Below the pieces are notes generated by a model, which ran no database searches, had not been told where the DNA came from, and saw only the letters and a list, made by a program, of their open reading frames with translations. A stretch of DNA of 64,000 bases from Coriaria nepalensis (lineage: Eukaryota; Streptophyta; Magnoliopsida; Cucurbitales; Coriariaceae), in the NCBI GenBank assembly GCA_027186245.1, contig CP114487.1, positions 1,116,001 to 1,180,000 on the forward strand, read 5' to 3'. The position numbers were made by a program, and so were the translations under genes. Positions within the stretch are counted from its first letter, which is position 1. The number at the start of each line of letters is the position of its first letter. Of this stretch, positions 23,139-35,223 are shown piece by piece.

Positions 23139-25175
23139 ATGGCGGGAGTGGAGCAAGGATCAGCTGCAACTGGTGGTGGTAGCGCCGCTAGCGACGGTGG
23201 GGAGGGGCAGTCATTGAAAGATAAGGGAAATGAATTCTTCAAAGCAGGGAACTACCTTAAAGCCGCTGCGATTTATACGCAGGCCATAAAGCTTGATCCT
23301 TCCAACCCAACTCTCTATAGGTAAGCTCCACTATACTGTTTTGCATAGCTTTATTAGTTCAAGATTGATCCTTTTTTCAGGAGTTCATCGTGGTTTGTTT
23401 CTTTTTTCTTGCAACCCAATTGATTTAAGTGATAAGTTTGTAAATTTACACTTAAGGAAATTAGGATGCATTTTTTATGGTGGCATTTGCAATTTAGTGA
23501 AAGGCTTGCATTTTCCTCTAGTTTTTATAGAAAGGAAATTTTCCTTGACTTTTCTCTGTTCTAGCTAAGATATTGAAGTTGTGCAATTGTGCATACTCTG
23601 CCTAGTCAGTTCACTCAGTTAGGGATTGTCGTGTTAAGTTTGATGCCGATAGTTCAGTAAGGGAACGTTCTCTTTTCCAGATATACAGTGGCTGTTTATG
23701 ATTTAAGTTACATTCTTAATGCATATTTTCTGGATGTTTCTTCTTCATTCTAATATCGACCATGGCCAGTAACCGTGCTGCTGCATTTCTACAACTGGCT
23801 AAGCTCAACAAAGCTCTTGCTGATGCCGAGACAACTATTACATTGAATCCCCAATGGGAAAAGGTATTTTTTTTCTTTTAGCATTATTCTTGTAGTTGAT
23901 ATCAGGTGTTACTTATCCATTTCACTGAAAACGTCTGTTTTGCAGGGTTATTTCAGAAAAGGGTGCGTTTTAGAGGCCATGGAAAGATTTGATGACGTGA
24001 GTCTCAAATTTATGGCTCTCCTTTGAATTACAGTCTTTTCCCATAATTTTGGCTTTCCTTCAGCTGATCAATGTTGTTCCGAATTTTCACATGTAGTCCA
24101 TAGCTGCTTTCCAAACAGCTTTGCAGTATAACCCGCAAAGTTCAGAAGTATCAAGGAAGATTAAAAGAATATCCCAGTTGCTGAAAGAAAAGAAGAAAGT
24201 TCAAGAAGTGCAGAACATGAGATCCAATATTGATATCTCAAAGCACCTGGACAAACTGAAATTGGAATTGGTATTTCTTAACTAACAAGAGTCGTTTCCA
24301 TAGATCTTGGAAGAAGCTTCTATCTGTTATGATTAAGCAACTTTTTTTGTACAGTCTAAAGTGGGTGGATCTGAAGAATCGTGGAAGGATGTGTTCTCTT
24401 TCCTAGTTGAGACGATGGAGACAGCTATAAAATCATGGCACGAAACTTCAAAAGTAGATGCTAGAGTATACTTCCTTCTTGATAAGGAAAACACAGATAC
24501 TGAAAAGTATGCTCCAGTTGTGAATATCGATAAGGTATTTGAACTCTACACTCTTACATGCATATGTTCACGAAACATTTTACCTTTTTGAAATTGACTT
24601 CTGTTGTCTATTTCACTTTCCAGGCATTTGAATCACCTCATACGCATAGCAGTTGCTTTTCATTTTTGAGGGATTATGCCACAGAATCTTTCTCAAGAGC
24701 GGCCTGCTTAGTGGCCCCCAAAAGCATCATATCATACCCTCAGGTGAATGTTAAAATTTATTTGTTTTGACGTTGGTACTTTGTAATAAACCATAATTTC
24801 AAACTTCAGTCAATTCAAGTTCTGCTATTCTTTCAACGGAATACTGTTTCTATAGATATGGAAAGGTCAGGGATCGAGGAAGTGGAAACATGGGCAACAC
24901 GATGGTTTCTTTGTTCAATTTGAGACACCCACTGCTAGAAAGTTATGGTTCGTTCCCAGTTCCACTGAAATGGGCCAAACCCTGTGCAGGTTGTTATCTC
25001 TCTCTGCCACACATTCAACTCAAATTTTTTTTTTGTCCTATAACATTCTCGATTAGTAGGAAAAAAAAATTACTTGACATTGGCGTCATCTTTCAGGGAT
25101 CCTGAGGTTCTAGATATTGGCATCCATGAATTACTCCCTCGCGTATACAAAGAAAACACACCAGCAATTTCCTAG
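23139..25175 (+). CDS. TPR3: TPR3-like tetratricopeptide repeat co-chaperone
   Basis: Eight coding exons: 23139-23320, 23770-23863, 23946-23996, 24097-24270, 24355-24534, 24624-24743, 24856-24989, 25097-25175, giving 337 aa. After a Gly/Ser/Ala-rich start come three TPRs: LKDKGNEFFKAGNYLKAAAI, LYSNRAAAFLQLAKLNKALA and GYFRKGCVLEAMERFDDSIA. The C-terminal half (WKDVFSFLVETMETAIKSWH, VYFLLDKENTDTEKYAP, VWKGQGSRKWKHGQHDGFF, DPEVLDIGIHELLPR) is the plant-specific domain of Arabidopsis At1g04190 (TPR3). The TPRs carry the Lys/Asn residues of the carboxylate clamp that binds Hsp70/Hsp90 C-termini, so a cytosolic chaperone adaptor is likely; client and pathway are not known. Frames join without faults. 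Confidence 0.92.
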
Positions 25176-25648
25176 ACGGGCCTTTTCTATATGTGCTTGT
25201 ATTTTAGTCAGAGAGCAATACCAGTCTGACAGAGCAATAGAAAGATGAATGTCTGAAGATTGTTACATAAAAGCAAGATCTCTGTTAAGGGTGTGGGTAA
25301 ATGCTTACAAGAAGGTGCTTTCTCGGTCATAACTTAAAAACATGCAACTTCATTTCTCAACTGCAAAGTTGATTCCCGGGCCAGCTTCCGGTGGTCAACA
25401 ATGCTTGGTGTTTTGGCGCTGGATTGTATTGTTCTGATTTTTTACTTCACTGAGTTATCTAGCGATTCTGATGATTGATAAACGTGCTCTGAATTGATTT
25501 GATTCATAAGTTTTTCACATTACAGAATTCTGCCCTGAAATACTTTTTTCTTTATTCCGAATTCCTTGTGCAATTACATACCCCTTTTCCTAGAACAAAT
25601 AAAGGAAAGTGCCCCAAAAGAATAAAGATAGTAAATTCGATCCATGTC
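25176..25648. other. 3' region of TPR3-like gene and tail of the sulfate transporter relic
   Basis: Convergent 3' ends. The TPR3-like transcript probably ends within 25176-25500. No further coding signal. Confidence 0.5.
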
Positions 25649-28017
25649 TCAAACTTGGTCAGCAGCCACAACATGATTCGGCTTGCAAGTGTGTAACATA
25701 TAGTCACATGCTGCTACGGCCTCTGCTACTGTTAGAAAGATCCATTCATGTCCGATTTCTTCAATGAAGTGTGATTTGCTTAGCTTCTTAAGCACTTCGC
25801 TTCGTGGGTTTGCTAGTGCAATCTGACCATCGAACAATTTACATATTTTATAATGATTAATTTCCTGGAAGAAAAAGAATAGCCAGTTATCAATGTAACC
25901 ATGGCATGTGACGGTGACATACCTTCAGACCCTTTCTTTCAGCATTCTTCTTCACCTCTTCAAGCATGGTGATCCCACTTGTATCAATGGCGCTAACAGC
26001 TGTTGTTAATCTAACGAATTCAGTTCAACATAAAGAGGAATAGAAATGGTAGTACATATATGTACATCAGCTCCGTTCTTAAGACAAGACATAGCTTACC
26101 ACTAAGATTCAGGACAATGATAGTATAGGCTGCTCTCTCCAGAAACTTTTACTCTCTCTTCCTCCTCACAAATCCACCTTCATATCCTGTTCGCAAGAGG
26201 TAAAAGACCTTAATTTTCGTTAGTTAAACGGTTTCGTTAATTAATCAATAATTACCTTTCCCTTAGGTAATTTGCATTGGCAAAATAAATAGATGCCTCA
26301 ATTTGAAGAATCAGAATCCCGGGAACGGTATTAGCACTCGGGTACTGATCGATGCTTCCGTAGATTGCAGAATTTGGAATATTCCCTAAAACCAGAGTCT
26401 TAGGCCTTGAAATTGATAACAGCAGCCTCAAAATTGAAAGCGCCACCTATATGTATATTTACACAGTAAAAATTCAGAAAACCAGGGTATATAATTGATA
26501 CCCTATAAATAAAAAGTTTGTATTTGATTAGGCCGGTTTCGACATTGTCAAAGACGACGCCGGTATAAGCCGAAAGGCAAATGGTGAAATCGAATTTGTC
26601 GATTTTCCAAAGGTGGATGACAGATTCATATTTGATGAGGCCAAGCATGGCTGTGATAATGATAGCGGATAGGACCACAAGAGGAGTGTAATGGAAAAAT
26701 GGGGTCAATAACAAAAGGGTGAGCATCACTGCGATTGCCATCACTATGTTCGAAACTGCAGTTTTGCTGCCTGCGTTGAAGTTAACTGCCGTTCGGGAAA
26801 ACGGTCCTGCAAAATCAACAGCATGTTCTAATCAATATAAAAGATAAATAGGCAGTAAGAACAAAATCATGTTCTAATTAGTACTATAAAATGGTAAGGA
26901 ATTTATAAACCTGAAGTTAAGTAGCAAGAAGTGCAGGAGCCAACAATATTCATCATGCCGAAAGCTATCATTTCTTTGTTGCCATCAATGTGGTAGTTCT
27001 TAACCGCAGCGAAACTTCTTCCGACAGCTGCTCCTTCCTGCAACAAAAGATCAGATGACCATGATCATTACTAGGAACATGATAAAAGACTAAAAGTCAT
27101 TAGATTGAGAAACTCAAACTTACAGCAAGGCCAATGATGCCAGTGATGAAGCCGGTCTTAATGACTGTAGACAGATATGGAGATCCAAAAGCGAGGTCTT
27201 TTAATGATAGCGGATTCAAGCCTTTTTTCAGATGCCCAATCTGGCCAGAAAGTGGGATGTGGTTATAGGAAGTCTAATAGTAATTAAAGAGAGAATCGGG
27301 AATTAGTAATTAGTAAATACCACTTGTACTCCATGCTTTTCGGCGTGGGTGAGAAAGACTAGAAGGCTTGCCAAAATGACAGAGACCAAAGGTGCCAATG
27401 CATATATCCAGAAGAAGGATGGTTTTTTCTTGCTCTACGTAAAGATCACCAAATCAAGGTTCAGACAGAAACTCATACAAACAAACACAATTTAGATATG
27501 CAAAAACGACAACATAAAGACAAACCGGTTGATAGGCAACCTTGTATGGATCCAACTCCCATGCAATGATGACTCATTCAACTCACACGTATAAAATCAA
27601 CTGAAAGGTTTATAATTTCCGGATGCCTTAATTAGTTCTACGTTTAATATAATGACGTTCTTAAGACTGGGAGTGCTGATAAATAGTCCAAATCGCCTCT
27701 AAGAAAGCATTAGATTTCATGTCTGTATCATTCAGGAGTTAGGACCAGCTTCATGTTGCACTTTAAGAAAATAGTGACGTATGATAAGAGTGACCAGCTC
27801 AATTGTTACTCGAATCGGGGCATTTGATTTGGGCCCCGGCCCGTGCCTACCCCTAGGGACATCATTGTAATTGTCTTGGGCAAAAGTTGTAAAAAATAAA
27901 TATATAAAAAAAAAAACACACAATATACCATTTATATCAACTTACTATGTATTTCGTGAGGTTGAGGAAGAAGAGAAAACAGCAGCCCAAAACCACACTT
28001 TCCCAACTCCACTGTAA

Positions 28018-28019
28018 CA

Positions 28020-28060
<41 letters not shown>

Positions 28061-28069
28061 CATTAAGAA

Positions 28070-28105
<36 letters not shown>
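28018..28105. repeat. AT and GA microsatellites
   Basis: (AT)n at about 28022-28052 and 28070-28080, followed by (GA)n at 28081-28105, inside an intron of the sulfate transporter relic. Confidence 0.9.
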
Positions 28106-28205
28106 GAACAGACATTTAATGAAGTAAGAACGTACGTGATGGGTTTGGGTAAAGACAGCACGCATGACTGAAACAACATCAATCTCATGTGTGAAATGGA
28201 ACGTG

Positions 28206-28252
28206 GCCAAGAGCCAAGAGCCAAGAGCCAAGAGCCAAGAAGCCAAGAGCCG
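28206..28252. repeat. 7-bp minisatellite (GCCAAGA)n in the sulfate transporter relic
   Basis: Five perfect units, one extra A, then 1.4 more units. On the coding strand it reads as repeated ALGSWLL. It sits exactly where the conserved helix-coding segment is missing. Confidence 0.9.
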
Positions 28253-28830
28253 ATTGCATGACTCCAGCGAAAAACGTGGCCTTGAAAACCAATTGAACAT
28301 ATTGGTCACTGTGCGTCACAGGGTCAATCTTTTTGCCTAACACGTCAGACATGAACAGTGACACGACAGCTACTGTCCCCACTGCCAAATCCTTGGAGCT
28401 TCCCAACATAGCATATATCAATGGCGGCACAAAGCTCGAATCTGCCATCAACAATCTCTTATCAATCTCCTAATCGTTAAACACGCGGTATCATAATATA
28501 TTGTACACAGACACAGAGTCCAATGATAGGTGGTATACTAGCCAAATTAGCGTAACTTATCCCTTGAGGAACTGCTAAGCTTGCTATGGTAATTCCAGCT
28601 ATAAGATCGGACTTCAAGAAGTCGAGGGTATATTGAGGAGTCCATTTGAAGAAGGGGACGAAATATCTCAGGCTGAGTACGAGTTTTTGCGACAGAGGCT
28701 GCTTCTTGAACTGCCGGAAAGGGTCGTCGGCAAAGAAAGTTTCTTTGAGATTAGATTTGAAGGACTGGCAGAACGTTTTGGATTGAGGAATTGGAACTCG
28801 GGGAGCGCACTCACAATCTGCGTTACCCAT

Positions 28831-29889
28831 CTCAATTTGCTAGAACGGATGTAATAATAATGTGTATAAGACAAGAGGAGAGAAATTATGTTCTCTTCTG
28901 GATATATTGTCTGAAGCTTTTAGGCAGCTTGCGGGGAGACTGGAAGAGAAGGATCATGAAGGGGTGTATATAATGTGTTGAGAGATAGTGCTTATTGGGA
29001 CCGACAGCTAGAATTACACGTGGCAATTGTCCAACCCATCGACCATGTAATCATGTTTTAACCTACTTATGGCTTTATGTTACGTAGTGTAATTTGCTTT
29101 AAGGCAGTCGGCAATCTCAATCTCCCCCCCTCCCCCACTATATAATCATAATCATAAATCATAATATACTTGAAATCCTGGAGATTTTCGAAATTACGCG
29201 GCAAATTTGGGTGCCGGCTTTTGACTTTGTATACTACGTGGCTCGCTCGGATTGGTCATGATGCTATTGATACGGTGGCCGGAGGGGAAAGAGATACAAG
29301 TAACATCTGTATCATCTGATTAGATATATGCGAGCTTTTAGAGTTACAGACGATGCTTCTCTTTCTCTTATATTGTGGAATCATATATGTGTAGCACGAA
29401 TTTGCCAGAACAAACTGGTAATTTTCTGTAGTTAATAGTTTTTGTTCCAAGAAGATCCTACCCTCCCTACCAACCCATCTTGACGGGATGGGATGGAATA
29501 AAAGTTGACTTGCCTACAAAACATATCACGATTAATCTAGAGTGTCAAATCATGAAAAAATATTTAGCATGATATAGATTCATGTATCACATGAAATTTG
29601 CTACATTCCCTTTTTCTTTCTCGAATAATGACATCATATATATATATATATATATGCGGATCACTTTAGTTCATCAACTTGATTATGTTTTCATAGATAC
29701 ATCCTGCCTAGCTATTCAAATATAAAGTTGTATCCCAAACATTGCACCAAATTAAATATATATATATGATTAAGTAAAGAAGTCGGCAAGTTGATTGCAT
29801 TATTGAAACACTAATGATTTTTGGTTTGAAACATAAGCAATGAGTGTGGATAAAAGAAACAGACGGACGAAGCGTATGATCCAGAGCTT
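28831..29889. other. Intergenic; no gene seen
   Basis: Upstream region of the dead transporter. It contains a C-rich tract at 29126-29138 and an AT microsatellite at 29637-29655. No coding or RNA signal recognised. Confidence 0.55.
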
Positions 29890-30200
29890 TCTTAGAAGAA
29901 CTAGGGTTTTTTCCGATTTCAATGAAGCATCATTCTCTTGACCTTTTATCTCTATAGGCTTTTCAGAGATCCATAATTTATTTACTACCATATGATTTGT
30001 GGTTAATGTCCCTGTCTTGTCTGTGCAAATGCCACTAGCAGAACCCATGGTCTCACATGCAGCGAGGTGCCTAACAAGTGCTCTTTCATCCATTAGCTTC
30101 TTCATGGCAAAAGCAAGACTAAGGGTCACAGCCAAAGGTAAACCTTCAGGAACTGCAACAACAATTATGGTCACAAGAACAGTAGCAATGCTCTTTATTG
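29890..30200 (-). pseudogene. Fragment of an autoinhibited Ca2+-ATPase (P2B, ACA4/ACA11-like)
   Basis: One exon-sized fragment reads [60 protein letters not shown] and SEKPIEIKG. This is transmembrane helix 4 (PEGLP motif) and the phosphorylation site (Asp of DKTGTLT) of plant P2B Ca2+ pumps; TTNHMVVNK is most like the vacuolar ACA4/ACA11 type. Identity ends abruptly near 29900, and neither the N-terminal calmodulin-binding part nor the large catalytic and membrane C-terminal part is present nearby. It looks like a gene fragment moved or left here, not a functional pump. Confidence 0.8.
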
Positions 30201-31957
30201 ATTATAACAATTTCCCCAGATAAAAGCTTGATCGATCACTCCAATGATTATAGCAACTTCCTCATATAAAATTAGCTTGATCTCACCAATTAACTAGCCA
30301 TTACGACATATAAACCGCCCCGGATAAAGACTTCATGACTTATCAACTGTTTTCTCCTTATTCTTATCTTGATCACTCCTTTTGTTGATATCATTTTGGT
30401 TCCACTATCAAGATTTATCCATTTGCGTCTACACTAGACTTTCCCATTCTCTTTCTCGTAGATATTGCTTTCTTTGAAACGCACATATAAAGGGCCAGCT
30501 AGCTAGCGCGCTCGCAAGCTTCTAGCTATCTATCTTCACGGTCTTTTCTCGATATGAAAAACATTATCAACACTCTCTTTATATGAGGTGTTATTTTGAG
30601 TTTACATGCATATTTTATACGAGAGACATAGAAAACATATGTAGTGATTAATCAAATTACATATTGAATTCATATCGGATATCATATAGAAATTTTTTGT
30701 ATTGTGGTTGTGTACCGTATCAATTAGCATCATGCTCTATATTCTGCATTTGAAGGAAAAGTCCAGCAACAAAAAGACCAAATATCGAAGGAAACTTGTA
30801 CATGCAGGTGATGTGAGAGGAACAGAAGAAATTGAAGAAGCCTACAAATAGAAACTGCCTGATGATCACTTCAATTCACCACACACATCGTTGCCAACTT
30901 TGCTGTCTGGTCATATCCACTCATGATCGATCGATCTAATAAGTCTTACCTTAACTTAATAAACTCGTTCCCTCTCTTCTTAATTACATCTTCAATATGA
31001 ATATGAATAAAAGATATGTGTAATATTTGTGTAAATGGGGTCTTGCTCAAATTATTGAAGGGATGTGGGCCCTTTGACTTTCTGAAATAAATCAGGCACG
31101 AAGAGGAGATGACATTCTCATTGTACGTGTTTGGACCAAACTGAGACGTGTATAGATCTCTGCTCTCCATTACCCATGAATAGTTCCTACCATTTCTAAC
31201 TCTCTCAAACTGAGCCTGAAATTTTCAGGCTGTGACCACAAATAAGGTCGAAATGAAAATAGTTACCTTCACATCAGTGTATCTTTAACATTTCTTGTTC
31301 ATGTTACATCAGTGAAAATTAGTTGAATATTTAAGAATAAAATTAATGGTCAAAAATTTAAAATTTAACATAATTTGATATATTTATTTATTTTTTTAAA
31401 AAAAAATTGTGATATATTATTAAAATATATTTTAAAATATGAAATACATTTCAAAACAATTAATAAAAGAGTATGTAAAGATGCAAAATTGATTTAAAAA
31501 TAATAAAATAAAATATTTGAAGCTAAGATTAAAAATAAATATTTTAATTTTAGGATAATTTAAAATTCTTAGATTTAAAAAAAAATAAAAATTAACTGAT
31601 TCGGTGTAATCCGGCTAAATTAATGTTCATTATAATCAAAAAATTGAAACACAATATTAATTATAATATATAAAAAGTTTCAAATAATAGCGAATCCACT
31701 TCCAATTTAATCATAACCCAAGGCCCAACTTCATAAAACCAGCTCAGTTGCTAAGCCCAAATCCTAAAAATAGTCGGCCCATTTCACTGAAAGCCCAAAG
31801 GTAAGAAAGGTAAATATCTCGCTCTCAGGATTTGCCCTAGGGCCTCTTTAACAGCTATAAATGAAGCCTACAGCCCCACACCTTCTTACTTACCTGAAAC
31901 AGAAAACCTCGTCTGCATTGTTTGTTGCTTGCGTCTGAATCAAGTAATCAAGCAGAG
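30201..31957. other. Intergenic; AT-rich, with MADS promoter at the end
   Basis: Bases 31300-31700 are strongly AT-rich. A probable TATA box (CTATAAAT) lies at about 31855-31862, roughly 100 bp upstream of the MADS ATG. Nothing else recognisable. Confidence 0.5.
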
Positions 31958-32704
31958 ATGAAGTCGAACTCATCAGCAGATTTTCAGAATGGAAGTAAAG
32001 AGAAGAAGATGAAAGTAGCCATGAACAAGAAGTCCGTAATGCAAGCTGTAAAGAGGAGGAGACATACCGTGGAGAAGAACTTATGGGATCTTGCGACATT
32101 GTGCGATGTGGATGTTTGCATGATTGCTGTGGAGCCTAATGGAGAGATTCAGTTGTTGTCAAACGATGATCCAGAAAAAGCAAGAGATATTATTATGCAC
32201 TATCGCCGCCACAAGGGTCGAAGCAGCGATCGCAATTCTGACCACACGAGCGTTGATTATGATCATCCGCAACAAGATTTGGAGCCATTGTCCTTGGAAT
32301 CGTTGATGGGTTGGACAAGAACCCTAGATGATCAGATACAAAGAATGGAGGAGAGGATCGACCAACTTGTAAGAAAAGATCAAGTCAACATCATGACTAA
32401 CGCCGTTGATCGTAAGGATGACGTACTTCTTCTTCCGCATCATCACGATCAAACCACTAATTACGATGATTATAAGGAAACTGATTATGTATTTGATAAT
32501 TTCGATGATCTTGGTCAACTTGAGCCTCTTATCAATATTGACTTCCGATCTTGGTCGACTGATCTCATGGCCGTAAACCCTAGTTTCGACACAGATCAGT
32601 TACCGATCTTTGATCATACTGATTATGTCGACAGTTTTCTTGGAGTTGCTCGGGTTCCAGTACTAGAAGATGTTTTACCATTGCAAGTGTGGGAACTACA
32701 TTAA
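31958..32704 (+). CDS. Divergent type I MADS-box-like protein
   Basis: A single uninterrupted exon of 248 aa beginning at the first ATG (MKSNSSADFQNGSKEKK). Residues about 18-70 resemble a MADS domain: KVAMNKKSVMQAVKRRRHTV, EKNLWDLATLCDVDVCMIAV and PNGEIQLLSNDDPEKARDII. The LxTLCDVxVCxI core, KRRR basic stretch and lack of introns fit type I (M-alpha/M-beta) MADS genes, which act in the female gametophyte and endosperm as nuclear transcription factors. There is no K domain; a short helical segment (LDDQIQRMEERIDQLVRK) and an Asp/His-rich C-terminus follow. The N-terminal 15 residues and the KKGLLKK-like region are unusual. It could be a young or relaxed copy; no frame damage is visible. Confidence 0.65.
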   Translation: MKSNSSADFQNGSKEKKMKVAMNKKSVMQAVKRRRHTVEKNLWDLATLCDVDVCMIAVEPNGEIQLLSNDDPEKARDIIMHYRRHKGRSSDRNSDHTSVDYDHPQQDLEPLSLESLMGWTRTLDDQIQRMEERIDQLVRKDQVNIMTNAVDRKDDVLLLPHHHDQTTNYDDYKETDYVFDNFDDLGQLEPLINIDFRSWSTDLMAVNPSFDTDQLPIFDHTDYVDSFLGVARVPVLEDVLPLQVWELH

Positions 32705-33473
32705 GGCGAAGATCATCGTACTGATTTCTAAACCGATTCAGTCAACGACTGGTCATTGTTTATGAGTAGTAACCGTCAAATTGCTTTTAGCTTCTTTTAT
32801 TACATGTTTTTGTTAGCAAATTGCGTTTTAAACCGTGTATTTTTGCAAGAAGGGTTTCTCTTTTCAATAGAAGATTTATTTATTTATATTTATTATTTAT
32901 ATAAATAGATGAGTATATATTTGTATCAATACAAATTTTAAAGGGCGTTAGCGTTCTAAACACAAACTTACAGAAAGCACTTTTAACTGCAGTACGTGGG
33001 AGTTCCCAATTCCGGATTTAAAAAGTTAAGATTTTATATAAAAAAGATTAATTAATTTTAATTATTCGATATTTTTAAATATTATGATATAATATTCTAA
33101 AGTAATAGATAAATATTTATGAGTATTTTTTGGTGGGATGATCATGATAGTAACCGACATAGTCTTGTGACGACATATACTTGCGATCAGATTTTTTCTT
33201 ACGTTAATAAAATTACACGGAACGTATTCTCGGAAGACCCCACTTCATCCACGTCAACACTATCACTTCCCAACCGTAGAGGATCTTAAATGTTAGCAAC
33301 AAAGTCCTCCTCCGCCCCATTTTTTCACACTCTTTGACCGACACTAATTTAATGATGTGGTGTTGTTTGTAACCCACCCGCCAAGTGCCGGCCAACCCCA
33401 TGCTTGAAAGAAAGACCACTCTCTCTCTCTCTCTCTCTCTCTCCCGCCTTTGTGATCTCTGTATCTTTGAGAA
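32705..33473. other. Intergenic and leader of the EGF-like gene
   Basis: MADS 3' end, an AT-rich stretch at 32870-33130, then the leader of the next gene with a (CT)n tract at about 33418-33443, just 30 bp before its ATG. CT tracts in leaders are common in plant core promoters. Confidence 0.5.
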
Positions 33474-34993
33474 ATGGCTTCCGGCAGCGTCATTGCTGTT
33501 CTGGGTTTAGTGCTTCTTGTCCTTCAACCCCTCATCGCTTCTAATCCCATAACCGATTTCCTGTCTCCGCTTCTAGCACCTGCCTTGGGTTCGTTCTGCT
33601 ATAACATCTTCTTCTGTTTTTCTTCATCTTCTTACTATTATTATTGTATTGCTTTTATAATATTTTAAGACCGGCTCTTGACTCTTGTTTTCTGTTAAAT
33701 TTTATAATTATCTTTTTTGTTTGTTCGGTAATTGGTGATGATAGAGGATGTATGTAAAGACGTTGAGTGTGGAAAAGGAAAGTGCAGAGCTTCTAGTAAT
33801 GCCACTTTCTTCTTCGAATGCGAGTGCGATCCTGGTTGGAAGCAGTCTACTTCTTTTCTCGAACTTGGTTTCAAATTTCTCCCTTGTGTGGTACCTAATT
33901 GTAAGTGAAGTAACATCTCTCTGTCTCCATACATGTTTTCTGCATAACTGGATCTGTTTATGTAAGAACCCTGTAGATTGGCCAAATTAATTTCCTGGTA
34001 TTGTTTATTTAGGTTCAGTCAATTCTGCTGGAAGATTTTTTCAAAGGGAAAGGGGATCTTTTTCTAATTAATATATTCATTATTAGGCTACTTGTCAAAA
34101 TGGCATATTATATAGAACCCATGTGAAAGCGATCACTAACCAGGTAGTAATTTTGTTTATATTAAGAAAGATAAACCCCAGATCTTGTTTTATACCCTCG
34201 TGCCATTGTCATTGACAATTTTGACAGACAAGGATGATTATTGTTCCTAAAATTTTATTTGAATTTTGCAGGCAGCCTTGATTATTCCTGTGAAAAAGCG
34301 CCTTCACCAGTGCAAAAGACAGCAGGCAGCCGTGCTAGTGACTCTATCTTTGATCGTAATAAATCGCTTTTAATCCCGTTTGAACTTGCTGTCATTGATT
34401 TTAGTTTCATGTTTCTGGTACTTTGTAATATAAATGTTGTTGATTTGTGTTGTCTCTGTTTGGATAGCATGTTCTTGGACAGATTGTAGAGGTGGGGTCT
34501 GCAACAAGACGTCGAAATTCACTTACGGCTGTATTTGCTCGGAGGGTTATTACAATTTGCTCAATGTCACTGCTTTCCCGTGCTTCAGAGATTGTAATAG
34601 CATCACATTCTTTTAACACGCCAAAGACTCTCAACACTTATTTCTCTTACTGCAACCTTTTTTTAAAATTTTTTTTGCTGACATGAGTTTAGGAATTTGT
34701 TATGAAGGTGCAATTGGTATGGATTGTAGGAAACTTGGAATATCCATGGCAAATAAATCGACTTCTCCAACGCCAAATTCAGTAGAAAATAGCAACAGTC
34801 ATGGTAAGGTCTTCTATGTTGTGATTTAAAGTGAGATGTTATTTGTTTGGTCCTATGATTGTTACATAGCTTACTTTGTTCTTCTACTTTGGCTTATGCA
34901 GCCAGTTCTGTCCTCCGAGAAAACAACCGCCTTTTGACGAGCTCATTTGTTTTTGCGAGCATCGTCTTTTTGCCGATGTACAAGATAACTTAG
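33474..34993 (+). CDS. EGF-like cysteine-rich secreted protein (notch-like, At4g14746 type)
   Basis: Six coding exons: 33474-33588, 33745-33900, 34272-34355, 34468-34593, 34708-34803, 34902-34993, giving 222 aa. Signal peptide at residues 1-22 (AVLGLVLLVLQPLIAS). Two Cys-rich EGF-like units follow: VCKDVECGKGKC with FECECDPGW and PCVVPNCSLDYSC, then PCSWTDCRGGVC with TYGCICSEGYYNLLN and FPCFRDCAIGMDC. The Ser/Asn-rich stretch and hydrophobic tail (SSFVFASIVFLPMYKIT) resemble a GPI-anchor signal, so the protein is probably held outside the plasma membrane. Exon 5 uses the AG at 34706-34707; the AG at 34691-34692 would create a stop. Function is unknown in the family. The position matches At4g14746 in the paralogous Arabidopsis segment. 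Confidence 0.88.
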
Positions 34994-35223
34994 CCAGGAG
35001 GGAGAGGTTAATGTCACTTCATTGTAATTGGATTCATGATGAGGCTATCATCAAGATGAGGATTGTATATGCATGTGCCTTTGAACTATATATTAGATAC
35101 ATTGCTCTTGAATTTGCAGCCTAACTCTCTGTTTTCCATGGAATTCTTCTTCCATAGATCGATAGTACTGCATATCTCAAACATGCGGTATCATAACTCC
35201 CTCGAGTCCCTTTCCCTTAAAGA

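Larger units (their letters stand above)
25649..28830 (-). pseudogene. Decayed group 3 sulfate transporter (SULTR3-like)
   Basis: About ten exon remnants in order. Exon 1 (28830-28515) has an intact start and DDPFRQF, DLIAGITIASLAVPQGISYA. Others carry [125 protein letters not shown], a STAS domain start GNIPNSAIYGSIDQYPSANT, IDTSGITMLEEVKK, and the last exon to 25649. Family members are plasma- or chloroplast-membrane H+/sulfate cotransporters with a C-terminal STAS domain. Defects: the exon for the LGFIVDFLSHATIVGFMGG membrane helices is replaced by a 7-bp minisatellite with a frame change; a TGA at 26180-26182 replaces a conserved Met in the STAS linker; there is a frameshift near 26118-26128; the junction after VETGLI is abnormal. 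It was lost recently, since most of the protein is still readable. Confidence 0.85.

Noticed and set aside
31922..31957. Extended MADS-like frame before 31958
   Set aside because: It begins with TTG, not ATG; the first real ATG is at 31958.
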